Shown here one piece after another: positions 11,481 through 21,666 of a DNA stretch of 64,000 nucleotides. The stretch's first letter is position 1, and every line of letters starts with the position of its first letter. The notes under the pieces are model-generated. The model was not told where the DNA came from. It saw only the letters and a list, made by a program, of their open reading frames with translations, and did no database searches. Both the position numbers and the translations under genes were made by a program. Source of the DNA: Ichthyophis bannanicus (taxonomy: Eukaryota > Chordata > Amphibia > Gymnophiona > Ichthyophiidae); contig CM066034.1 in NCBI GenBank assembly GCA_033557465.1, positions 988,133,637 to 988,197,636 of the forward strand, read 5' to 3'.

Positions 11481-12292
11481 GAATGGGCTGATTACAGTGG
11501 TGGGAATGGGCTGATTACAGTGGTGCTATTTACAGTGGTGGGAATGGGCTGATTGTGGGGAGGGGAGAATAGAGCTGCTGGCCCTGGAAGAAAACTGGGG
11601 GCTAAGGCTACAAATGGGCTGATACGAGGGGATGGGAGCATGGAACTGGAAGGGAGTGGATCTGAGAGGGGCTGCCGTGGTATTTGTACTAGAAGGGACT
11701 GGTCAGTGGGGAAGGAGGGGGACTGGAAGGGAATGGACACCAGTGGCAGTCATGGGAATGCAAGTTGACATTGGAAGGTACTGAGAGTGAGGACTGGAAA
11801 GGGGCTGATACTGGGGAGGGTTACTGGGACTGGAAATAGGCTGATGGAAATAAGTGACGAAAACGAAAGAAGAGAAAAGAAATGGCAGATGGACCACAGA
11901 CCACAGAAAGAGAGCTAAGAGAAGACAGGAAAGCAAAAGCCTCAGATTGGGACCAGCATGATCAGAGAATAAATTGGTCAGACAACAAAGGTAAAAAAAA
12001 TAATTTTATTTCATATTAGTGATTTGACTACAAAATCATCATAATTTCAAAATCAAATATTGTTACTTGTTATTGTGATTAATTATTGTGGTTTAAATAA
12101 GTAAATTTTATAAATAAAAACATATTGTAAAGGCCTATAATATATTAATAATTCAACAAATGATTACAGCGACAATGCATTAACGGTAAAGGAAGAGAGA
12201 CGCATTTGATTTTATCATTGGGGGTCACCACAAGTTGACCAATGGTAAAAGGGGTCACGGTACAAAAAAGGTTGAGAACCACTGGGCTAGAC

Positions 12293-15282
12293 AGTTAGGC
12301 AGCCTGCGGCTAGCTACACCTCTACACTATACTAGACTATAAAGATATTACAAAGACTAATGCATGGTCACCACATCAGAGATTCTAAGTCTCAGTCACT
12401 AGGAGTGACTCGCACCCATTGAAGGCTATCTCACTGCCATGCTCTGGGCTGATGTCATAAAGTGCTTGAGGCATGGAGACATATTTTAGAAAGGGTGTTT
12501 AGGAGCAATCTGGGATGTCCAAGTCAATTCTGTGGGAGGGGCAGTAGAGTAGGTGAACACGTGTGCTATAGAAAATTGACCTGTCTCCACCCTGAAAGGA
12601 ATAAATATCTCCAGCAAGAGAAAAAGACAAGGAGACGTACAGAATAACGGGTCTTACAACTGCAGATTTTCGAGTGATTTTAGAAACTTGCATGTGTCAG
12701 ATATGAATGGGCCGGGTCCAAGAACATAAGCATGTCTGCAACATTATTTCAGAATGCACGCGTTTCTCTCTCACCACATACATGTCTTAGCCTGCCATTT
12801 TGCAAACAGAGATGTGCTGCAGTGTGGCAGCTTGGAAAAGTGCCCCTCTTTTTACTGGCATGCTCTTTTGAAGGAGCAAAAATTATTGGGGGAGTGAGAG
12901 GGCATTCGCCATTCCTCCGTACCGTTGTTAGGTTGTCGAAACGAGCACTTTTCAGATGGCTATACGTCCCTAAGAGCAGATAGAGACATGGATGTGTCTG
13001 CTGGCAGGTTGAGATGAGCAGCACAGTTCTAAAACTGAGCACACGCATGCATCTTCTTTGGAATGCCCCAGATGCTTGGTATATCCTCTGGCACAGCACG
13101 GAAAGAAGCCAACGTGACCCTTCCCAAGCAGTGAGCAAGACTGAAACTCAGAAAACATTATTAAGTGCAAACAGCTTTACCACAAAAAAGTATGAGCAAG
13201 TACTTGGTTCTCTTATCATGAGAATATTGGAGTCAGACACAAGACTCACTAGCTTTCTACGGCTGCTGGGACCCCCCAAACCTGCAGAAAGAGAGTCTCC
13301 CAGTAACTGATATTACTAATGCAACCAAAAGGCAGCAGACTTTCTAACCTGCAATAGAAGTCTTCCAGGACTTCTATTACTCCTACTTATCATTTATATA
13401 GTGCTACAAGGCAGACATAGCACTGAAGTAGGGAATGATGGCTCACACTTCAAAGAGAAGCCTATACACTGATCTAGCAGGATTCAAGGAAAGCAGATTA
13501 CCAGGTATGTAAACTTTCTCCTTCTTTATCACCCTGCTAGACCAGGTCAGACAAGTGGGATGTACTCAAGCAGTCAAGACCCAAGATGGGAAGATGGTGA
13601 CATTTGAATAACCCCCACAAGCACCCTGTAGAGCTTCACAAAGGTGATCAATGAAGGTCAGCAAGCCTTACAAATGCCCTCTTGGACACCAAAGTGGACT
13701 CCACCCAAGAGGTTCGCTCTCTGTGGAGTGAACTGACTCACTCCTGAATGCGCTTACCAAACAGGATGCACACTACTTCCAACAGCTTCCATAGATCAAA
13801 CAGAAATACGGGACTTGACCTCTGCCAGCACATTTTTCTAACTGCCGAAGAAGATGTAGGAATGGACAGAGGAATATCAGAATCCCCAATATGTAATTCA
13901 AGTTAGATGAATTTCTTGATACAGATCTCTAAAATGTGCTGATTATATAAACTTTGGTGACAGTGACAGTCACTCATGTGTTTAGCTTTTCACCTACTGC
14001 TTTTAAATAGAATTAGACATAATGGTCATATGAACTGTGTAACTGTTTTAAAATAACTAAAGAACAATGCTGGCATAAGTGTAAGCGTAAATATGGTTCA
14101 ACTATAGGTCGATGTACAGTCAACCATAGGCCACTGTTGGCACAGCGTAATTTCTGCAATCTTGCAGTTTGAACAACTTTCATTTTGATTAACTAAATCT
14201 TGTTTAATACATTTGTAATTAGCTCTTGTTCTGTGAAAGAATTTTAGCGACACTGTGTGTTATTTTAGGTTTATAAATATGACTATGTTACTTCCTCAAA
14301 TTACCTAATAAAAGCAGGCCTCAGAAAAAAAGGAATTCGAATCAACCAGGAAGAAGCTATGCAAGTTCATGGCCACTGGTTGCTTTCCATCTGAAGCTCC
14401 AGATTAATTTTTGAAACACTGTGTCATGTCTCTCTCTCTTTTCCCCACTATATGGAGGACCAGATTTAAAGAATTGAGGAGAACCTGCCCTCACTTGAAG
14501 GGGTTAAAACAGAGAACATAGGATTGAGCAATTGCTTTGAACCCCAGCAATACCCTCCTCCCATCCACCAGTCATAGCAAAGGGTCCGTTTGAAGATCCT
14601 TCTCTATAAAGGAAGGCAAGACTGTGGTCCAGCCAGGTTGATAAAGGAGGAAGACAGTCCCCCTGACGGAAGGCTTCAAAGTGAAAGAAGCCATTGAAAG
14701 AACCAGAATGGTGTACTGTAAGCCAAGGACAGGTATAGAGACACTGCATGGAACTAACCCACTAGAGAAGGGTCCTTCCAGGGCCCTCTACCATAGGAGC
14801 CCACTGAAACCCAACAGCGCACTCAGGTGGACAGAACTGCTTCATTGTATTGAAGAGGGCTGCACTGAGATACACCCAAGGAATCCCTTTGAGGTGACTC
14901 CTGTAGCAGAATAGGAGCACCATTCGAACCCTGAGAGTTCAGGACCAAGCCCCAGTCCAGCTAAACTGTTAAAGAGCTCTATCATTGGCTAAGGGCCTAA
15001 AGGCTCACTTGCAAGGGCCGGCCCCAAGTGAGGAGACACTGAAAAACTGCTTTACCAGGAGCCCCCACTATGTTAATTATTGCAGGCCCTAGATGGGCCC
15101 ATAACCTGTGCTTACCCAGGATCAGAGAGGAAACCACACAGCATCCCTTTCCTAGGCCTTGAGGAAAGACTGCCATCCGTGGAACTTTCCCATGTCAAAA
15201 ACAGCTCCCTAACCGGCATTCGCCTGCATGGCCAATAAATAGAGTACTGGAAGCACCACTCATAGACAGGATCCAGGCGCCA
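12293..15282. other. Unassigned stretch, about 3 kb without a recognised gene
   Basis: No host gene is seen. Around 13480-13560 there is a block (AGCAGATTACCAGGTATGTA, flanked by CTAGCAGG and CCTGCTAG) that resembles the outer end of the DIRS element at 35.7 kb, where ACAGGTAAGTAA occupies the equivalent place. It could be a relic of another DIRS-like terminus. Open frames at 12749-13138 (-) and 13014-13310 (+) overlap one another and match nothing I know. Confidence 0.35.
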
Positions 15283-15980
15283 TCATGGACAATACATTGA
15301 GATCTGCTCCATGTGTAGCGGTAGCCAAAAAAAAAGCAAACAGAATGTTGAGAATTATTAAAAATGGAATAGAGAATAAAACAAAGAGCATCATGATGTC
15401 GGTACACCGTCCCATGCCGCAAGCACACCTTCGGTATTGTATGCAATTTTGGTCACCGCACCCAAAAAAATAAGATAGCGGAATTAGAAAAAGATGGTCA
15501 AAACGATAAAGGGAAGGGAACAACTCTGCTTGGTGAAGAGACAGCTGAGAGGAGATATGATAGACGTCTATGAAATCCTGAGAGAAGGGGAACAGGTAAA
15601 CGTGAATCAGTTGTTTGCTGTTTCAAAGGTTAGAAAGACTAGGGCACAGGCCATGAAGTTACAAAATAGTACATTTAAAACAAATACAAGAACACAGTTC
15701 TTCACTCGATGCATAGCTAAGCTTTGGAACTCACTGGAAGAGGTGGTAAAAGCAGTTAGTATAGTATATTAAGGTAGACCTGGGGAAAGCAGCATGGATC
15801 TGGCTACTTGTGACCTGGCTTGGCCACTGTTGGAAACAGGACACTGGGCTTGATGGATCTTTGGTCTGACTCAGTTTGGCAAATCTTATTTATTTAACAT
15901 TTCTTATATACCGCCTTTCATGATATCAAGGCGGTTTGCATTGAACAAACTGAACTGAAATCTTATGTTCTTATATCCTT
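15283..15980 (+). pseudogene. CR1 LINE 3' fragment, interrupted by a SINE/L2 tail
   Basis: It encodes the C-terminal part of CR1 ORF2 in broken frames: ANRMLRIIKNGIENKTKS, then RGDMIDVYEILREGEQVNVN, then TRCIAKLWNSLEEVVKAV ending at 15772. The 3' UTR follows with ACTGGGCTTGATGG. A 68-base insertion (15890-15957) splits the last part, after which CTTATGTTCTTAT resumes. Several stops and shifts make it inactive. Confidence 0.85.
15890..15957 (-). mobile_element. 68-bp SINE/L2 tail with 9-bp target duplication
   Basis: The inserted piece reads TTATTTAACATTTCTTATAT with CCGCCTTTCATGATATCAAG and AGGCGGTTTGCATT, an inverted L2-type tail very close to the SINE tail at 6250-6297. It is flanked by AAATCTTAT at 15881-15889 and 15958-15966, a perfect 9-bp duplication. 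This is a severely 5'-truncated retrotransposition event. Confidence 0.85.
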
Positions 15981-16179
15981 AGATTTATATTCAGGACACA
16001 CTTAAATCTAACGTTTCAGCCTTCAGTCTCCCTCTGGGAGGCAGTAAATCTCACTTTTTGGGATGGTTCGCCCTTGACATCTCTGCACATGCACAAAATG
16101 TATTATGTCCCCCATCACAGAAACAGTAACAGAGAAAATAACATCAGATAAAGACCAAGCAGCCTATCCATACCAAATA

Positions 16180-17213
16180 CTGATCTCTTCCTCGGAGATC
16201 TTCTATGCCTGGCCCATGTTTTCTTGAATCACATGCAGTCCTTGTCTCCGCCACCTCCATTGAGAGGTTATGCCATGCATCCACTACTCTTTTCATAAAT
16301 AAATATTTCTTAGATTGTTCCTGAATCTTTCCCCTTCATGCTATGCCTCCTCGTTCCAGAGCTTTCTTTCAATTGAAAGAGGCCAACCTCCCATAGGCAA
16401 CAGAAAAGGATGGGCCACTGGGGCCATGACCCCACCAATATTTGTACAACACAGCATCAGCAATAGAGAGCTTGTGAGCAGGGCTGGAGATTGGCTTGTT
16501 TGGCCCCTCCAACCAAAAAGGTGTTCCACTGCCCCGGACACCTCCTTTGTGTTTATACCATGGAGGTATTTGAATGTCTCTATCTCCCCTCTCCTGTCTT
16601 TCTTCCAAAGTAGACATTGATATGCTTTATGACGAAGCCCACTCACTATTTTGGTGGCCACTCTCTGCACCGACTCCATCCTGTTTATATCCTTTTGAAG
16701 GTGCGGTCTCCAGAACTGCACACAATACTCCAAAGGAGGTCTCACCAGAGACTTATACAGAGACACTATCACCTCCTTTTTCCTGCTGGCCATTCCTCTC
16801 CGTATGCACCCAAGCATCCTTCTGGCTTTCACTGTGATGTTTTCTACCTGTTTGGACACTTTAAGATCATGTGATATGATCACCCATAAGTCCTACCCTT
16901 CTTTCATGCATTGACGTACTTCACACCCTATATTGTACCTCTCCCTTGGGTTTTGCAGCCCAAATGCATGACCTGCATTCTTTAGCTTTAAAGCTTAGCT
17001 GCCAAATTCTTCAAGTTTTGCAAGATCCTTCCTCGTGTTGTTCACACCTTCTTGACTGTCCATCCTATTGTAAATTTTGGTACCATCCGCAAAGAGACAA
17101 ACCTTACTGGACAGCTGTCCTGCAGTATCACGTACAAAAATGTTCGAAAGAACCAAACCAAGAACTGATCCAAGGACCATTGCTAATATCTTTATCTTCA
17201 GAGTGAACTCCAT
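16180..17213 (-). pseudogene. CR1 LINE fragment (second CR1 subfamily)
   Basis: On the minus strand the frame from 17213 covers the RT palm (VCLFADGTKIYNRMDSQEGV), where the catalytic FADD motif reads FADG. A second frame from 16883 continues with the C-terminal domain: ARRMLGCIRRGMASRKKEV, VRPPLEYCVQFWRPHLQKDI, ETFKYLHGI. The CR1 resembles the 46.2-48.1 kb copy more than the 29.8-34.6 kb one. The loss of the second catalytic Asp, together with frameshifts, makes it inactive. The 3' limit is approximate. Confidence 0.85.
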
Positions 17214-17240
17214 TTACCACTATCCTTTGTTACCTCCCAC

Positions 17241-17644
17241 CAGGGCAGGTGCTACCACTAAGCAAACTTGGTGGTCGCCTAGAGCACCAGGCCTCTGGGT
17301 GCGCTCATTGCTGCCACTGCTCTCCCTTTCCAGGGCCTGCTTGGAACTCACTGCCCAGCGCATACCCAAACACCCCGGCAGTGCGTTGTGGTCCCTGCCT
17401 TCTGTTATCTGTCACGTTACACCCCCCCCCCCCCCTCTGCATAATAGTGACCCTCTGTTGGAGAGGGCAGACATGGCAGAAACTGCAACACAGCACCAGA
17501 GAGAGTTTAGGTATGTATGCATCGCAGCTTCCAAGCTATTGCTACCACTGCAGGACTCAGAGAGGAGAGGAAGTGATGGCAATCGGGGCAGGAGGGCAGC
17601 AAGATGGAGGGCCTGCTTAGGCCGCCTCCAATCCTTGCACTGAC
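17241..17644. mobile_element. MITE of the CAGGGCCGG family
   Basis: It begins CAGGGCAGGTGCTACCACTA with AGCAAACTTGGTGGTCGCCT, and its right end, reversed, gives CAGTGCAAGGATTGGAGG. These correspond to the two ends of the 3719-4023 copy in the opposite order. It includes a C-run at 17422-17438. It is non-coding. Confidence 0.6.
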
Positions 17645-17957
17645 CAGCCTCCCGTTCAACCAGTTTCTAACCCAGCGACACCAACATTCAAATAAATAAT
17701 CCAAACTGTCAGCCTGCTACTGTGCAAAGGACCTGAGTTTGATTCCTGGACCCAGCTTTTGCTTCTCAGAGCTGGGGATACAGCAGAGGTTGTGTTCACA
17801 GATCCTGCCGGAAGCCCCAACCGTTACTCCATGGCAGATAAGCTCCTTCTGACCTGGGTAAAGTTGACCATTTGTCCACTTTCCTCTATCTACTGCATGT
17901 CTGTGTAAGAACTAGAATTTCCCTTCTTCAGAGTTTTCCTGTATTGTCTTCTAGGTC

Positions 17958-18159
17958 TACAGTTGTCAACTGGCTCCAGATGCGCCCGACAGGCTTGATC
18001 CAGTCCTGGGTTTACCCCATTGCATGCAAGGACATGTAGTCTTGCTTTTCTTATGGAGTGCAATGGAAAAATCAGAACTACAAGTCCCTGCATGCAGTGG
18101 GATAAACCTTGGACTGGATCAAGCGTGTCAGGCGCTTCTGGAGCCAGTTGGCAACCCTA
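17958..18159. mobile_element. 202-bp palindromic MITE with 8-bp target duplication
   Basis: The two halves are inverted copies: TGTCAACTGGCTCCAGATGC at the left faces GCTTCTGGAGCCAGTTGGCA at the right. It is flanked by TCTAGGTC at 17950-17957 and 18160-18167, a perfect 8-bp duplication as in hAT elements. A same-length copy lies at 24297-24498. It is non-coding. Confidence 0.85.
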
Positions 18160-18167
18160 TCTAGGTC

Positions 18168-18939
18168 CCAAATACATTCTCAGGGCTAGACACTGAACAG
18201 GTATGGGACTACTTAGGCACCATGGATCTCCAAGAAGCTAAGAGGGTTGGTTTTTTAATTTCTTTTTTTATATTTATTATATATTTTTGCGATGTAACAT
18301 TCAGGTCTTTGTGATCATTATGAGCACATCTATAGGTTAGTGCAATAGATATGAACAAAAAATATAATAAATGAATCAATTTGGGAACAAGAGTGAGTGA
18401 TTGCTATCCAAGTATCCTCTACAAATATTATATTTCTGCCGTCTCCACCTGTAGTCCAGTCCATTACCTTCATGACTGAGTTACAAAGGCCCCTCAGCAC
18501 TCCTTCGGTCACTCCGCCGGCAAGGGCCCATACAGTATACATCACAAAGGATTCACATAGAAGCTGCGCTACATGCAAACAAGCAAAGCTTTATGTAGAA
18601 TGTCAGGGGGAAAAGACACGGCGCACGTCACCTAGATGCAGAGCTCCATCTGACCACATTCAGAGCAGAACGTCTGGCAGAAAGCTATTTGCTGTTCTGG
18701 GGCATGTTTACCTACGTGCGTCAGCCGTTAGCACAGGGTATCGAGTGCGGTAAGCGTGTCGTGTCCAGTGTTAGTGTGGGCACCTGCATTAAAAATCCCA
18801 TGCTAACTGGATAGTATGTGATCAGGTGGGGATTGGGAAGGCTGTGAGTGGAATGTGGGCATGGAAGGCTTCGCAGTTAGGCCTAACCGTGACGGTAACT
18901 GTTAGCGCGGGTGCATAGAATGCCCCCCTCTAGTAGATG
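18168..18939. other. Unassigned stretch
   Basis: No gene is recognised. Blocks such as CAGCCGTTAGCACAGGGTAT and GGTAACTGTTAGCGCGGGTG resemble pieces of palindromic MITEs (compare 37600-37652), but I cannot define ends. Confidence 0.35.
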
Positions 18940-19335
18940 AGTTACAGAACCTTGCTCATCTGCACGCACAAATGGTCCCATAACCTTGAAAGTGTGAAAG
19001 TAACAAGTTGATGAACTGACCATTGTAATTGGGACTAGAAGGGGGGCAGGCAGGTGTCATGCCCACAGAAGCCCACAGAAGGAACATAATTGGAGAAACT
19101 TATCAGTACCGGGACCAATAGAAGGGCTACGGGAGGTACGGGAGAGTACCGGGACCAATGAAATGTTTTTCTATACCTAGAATGGAACAGAAGTCTATAA
19201 AAGTTGTTGTAATGCTTGAAAACTTTGCTCAGCCATTTTGAAATTGCCTTGCTTGAGACTTGTGCACAAATAAATGATTTGGACCTTCTGAACAGACTCC
19301 TGGTATCATTGGTTTGTCTGCGCTTTGCTGCTACA
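18940..19335 (+). repeat. Possible solo LTR of an endogenous retrovirus-like element
   Basis: The stretch has an LTR-like order of signals: a 39-base direct duplication whose units both contain AGTACCGGGACCAAT (starting about 19107 and 19146, each with a CCAAT box), a TATA box CTATAAAAG at 19195-19203, a polyadenylation signal AATAAA at 19269, and a possible CA end at 19335. No primer-binding site, internal coding region or second copy is visible, and the 5' boundary is a guess. It could also be an unrelated pol II promoter repeat. Confidence 0.4.
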
Positions 19336-20533
19336 CCTCAACTGTGGCAAAGTGCACCTGCGTGCTAGTTAGTGTGGTATCAGAGGCATGGACGCACATG
19401 CCCCCAAAAATTAGCACATACCCCCAAAAGTCAGACCTCCCCCCAAATGCTGCGTTCTTTAGTAAACATATCCCTCTTTGTTTTAAAAAGTGCAGGTTCA
19501 AGAGCCTTTGTATCTCAGAAATAGCACATAAGTGCCTCTTTGTGTGTGATTTGAAACAAGGCCCTCTCTTCGAGTCTCAGAATACATCACCAACGTCATT
19601 TAAATATACACGACCCTCAGTATCATTTTCTGGCTATATAGGGACAGCCTCCTGATATCAGTGACATCCGGAATCCACAGAAGGAAAAACATCAACCAGG
19701 CTCACACCATCTTAGTTTAAACTTAAACATGTTAAGCTAAAAATGCTTGTCCAAAATTCAGTCACCACAGCCTCGTTTAAATATGCTTCAAACCACTTCT
19801 TCAGAATCAAATTCCCATGTCTCCATTCTGTCTACATCCTTTCAGAGGAAAAAATATTACGTTCTTTAGTTAGTACCGTAAAACCCTACAAACGCCTTTC
19901 AGACAGAGATCAAGTCTGTTCTATCTGCAGCACTGAAAAGAAATATAAACCACAAAACCTAACTAACGCCCAGAGCTATAGAAACTATCTAGTTCTCACT
20001 CAAGGAAAGGTAAATGACACGCGATGCACAGACGGCTTCCATGCAAGCATGAGGTGGAATCAGTTGAATCATATCCAAGAACCAACATCTTCACTGACTT
20101 AACGGGTAAGGGTGTAAGAGCACTCCGTACACTAAAAATCAAGAGTTCATTTTTATTAGCTGTTTGTTTGTTTTTTACTACTGCTGTAACATTTTACCTT
20201 ACTTTTCAGGTAATAGGTTAATGAGATGCATAGTGCACACAGTTAAATTGCCCACTATATTGGAAGTGAAGGTAACTTCCATTGACGTCCATTTTTGCTC
20301 CCTTAAGTTTAGCTCACACTTCTAACCATTGAATTCAAAAAAACGCAGGCTCCCAGGTGCAGCCCAGGACCCGAAAACTAGAGAGCTTCTCCCCAGAACC
20401 TTCAAACCAGGGGAACTGTGAACCCCCAAATCCATCCACTTACTCATCTCTCCACCTGCCTATTAACCCAGCCTGTCATCCGCCTATCTATTACCACCTA
20501 CCCCTTACTAACCCCTAACCCATTCCCCCACAT
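19336..20533. other. Unassigned stretch
   Basis: Open frames of 113-119 codons on + (19314-19655, 19743-20102) match nothing I recognise. No repeats or RNA genes are evident. Confidence 0.35.
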
Positions 20534-21119
20534 CTAAGCAGTGGCGGCACAAGGGTTTCTGCTGCTCTAGGCAGACCCTCTGTTGTGCCCCTCCCCAAAG
20601 ACTGTGCCTCTATCCAGCCCGCCATGCCGGCCCCCTCTTGCATTGAAGTGGCGGCGGCGACTGAACTGCTGCTTCAATGCTGCGTTGGGCCTTAAAGTGC
20701 CTGCCCGCATGCGCGCTCATGGCCTGCTGCTCCTTTCCCTCCTCTGATGTAACTTTCTTGGAGGACAGGCAGAAGTGGAGAAGTAGCCTAATGGTTAGAG
20801 CACTGGCTTGGGAACCAAGAGACCAGGGTTTGATTCCCACTAGCACTCCTTGTGGCCTTAGGCAAGTCACTTAACCCTCCATTGCCTCAGAAAAATCCAA
20901 GTTATCAATGTCCCTGTTTAATGTACATTACCAAGTTTAAGATACTATGTAAACTGCTTTGATTGAAATGATAAAGTAGTATAAAAAAAACCTGTTAAAT
21001 AAATAAAAGACCACCACAGTGCTGAAAGTAGCATTTCAGCTGCTGTTTCCAGGGGGTTGGGGTAGTGAAGCTGCCCTAGGTGACCACCTAGGTTTGCTTA
21101 GTGGACAGACCAGCCCTGC
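20534..21119. mobile_element. MITE of the CAGGGCCGG family carrying a SINE
   Basis: The left end (GGCGGCACAAGGGTTTCTGC) and right end (TTAGTGGACAGACCAGCCCTG) match the two end types of the copies at 3719 and 17241. The tRNA-derived SINE at 20773-21008 lies inside. A further, more diverged pair of ends frames about 21162-21666 (CAGGGCTGTACC ... GGACCGGCCCTG). Confidence 0.5.
20773..21008 (+). mobile_element. tRNA-derived SINE with L2-like tail
   Basis: It has an A box TAGCCTAATGG at about 20785 and a B box GGTTTGATTCC at 20828, spaced as in a tRNA promoter, so RNA polymerase III would transcribe it. A conserved middle (AGTCACTTAACCCTCCATTG) and the tail GTAAACTGCTTTGATTG with AATAAATAAA are shared with the SINE at 62.1 kb. 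Shared tail sequence with L2 suggests mobilisation by L2 proteins (inference). Confidence 0.85.
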
Positions 21120-21666
21120 ATCAAAGGCTGATCCTAAAGTTGGTTCAAGATGTTGGCACCCAGGGCTGTACCAAGCATGAATCATGCCCTGTGTGACTTG
21201 CACATCAGGTACACTGCCCCCCTGCACCTCCATCCAACTACCTTCTGGACAGTGGTGGGAGAGGTGTGCCGAATGTGCAAGTCACCAGTGCACTAAGCAG
21301 ATCTGTCCCTCCCTGCTCTGACACTGCATCAGAGGAGGGAGGGGCAGACATGCAGCGAGAAGGCTTAAGGGACGCATTTCAGCTGTCTGACATTGCCTTT
21401 TGCCGCTGAGAGAAGAAAACGTAGTGGCGGCAGGCAACGGCAGACAGCTGAAATGTGCCCCTTAAGCCTTTGCGCCTTGTGCGGTGCACTGCTTGTACAG
21501 GGCTAGGTACGGTCCTATTGGCACCCTAGGCTCACTTTAAGCCTTATGGCCCCTCCTAGCTGACAGAATCTATTGTTTAGCTTTGAATGCCCTAATCTTT
21601 GCTGCCCCCCGACGGAAACAGCTGCCTAGGCAACCGCCTAGTCTGCATGATGATTGGACCGGCCCT

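Larger units (their letters stand above)
9855..12284. mobile_element. Non-autonomous hAT transposon with foldback and G-rich minisatellites
   Basis: The left end is CAGCGGTTCGCGACTCCC and the right end, reversed, is CAGTGGTTCTCAACC. It is flanked by a perfect 8-bp duplication GGCTAGAC at 9847-9854 and 12285-12292, as expected for hAT elements. No transposase is present. From left to right it holds a terminal segment with GGGGGTCGCC, a foldback (10003-10238), G-rich tandem repeats (10290-11260 and on), an A/T-rich tail, and a terminal segment with GGGGTCACGG. The same order of parts is found in the 43001-45653 element. An inverted L2/SINE tail interrupts the repeats at about 11270-11480. Confidence 0.85.

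Noticed and set aside
20773..20860. tRNA gene
   Set aside because: A and B boxes are present, but no cloverleaf can be drawn and the sequence continues into a SINE body and tail.
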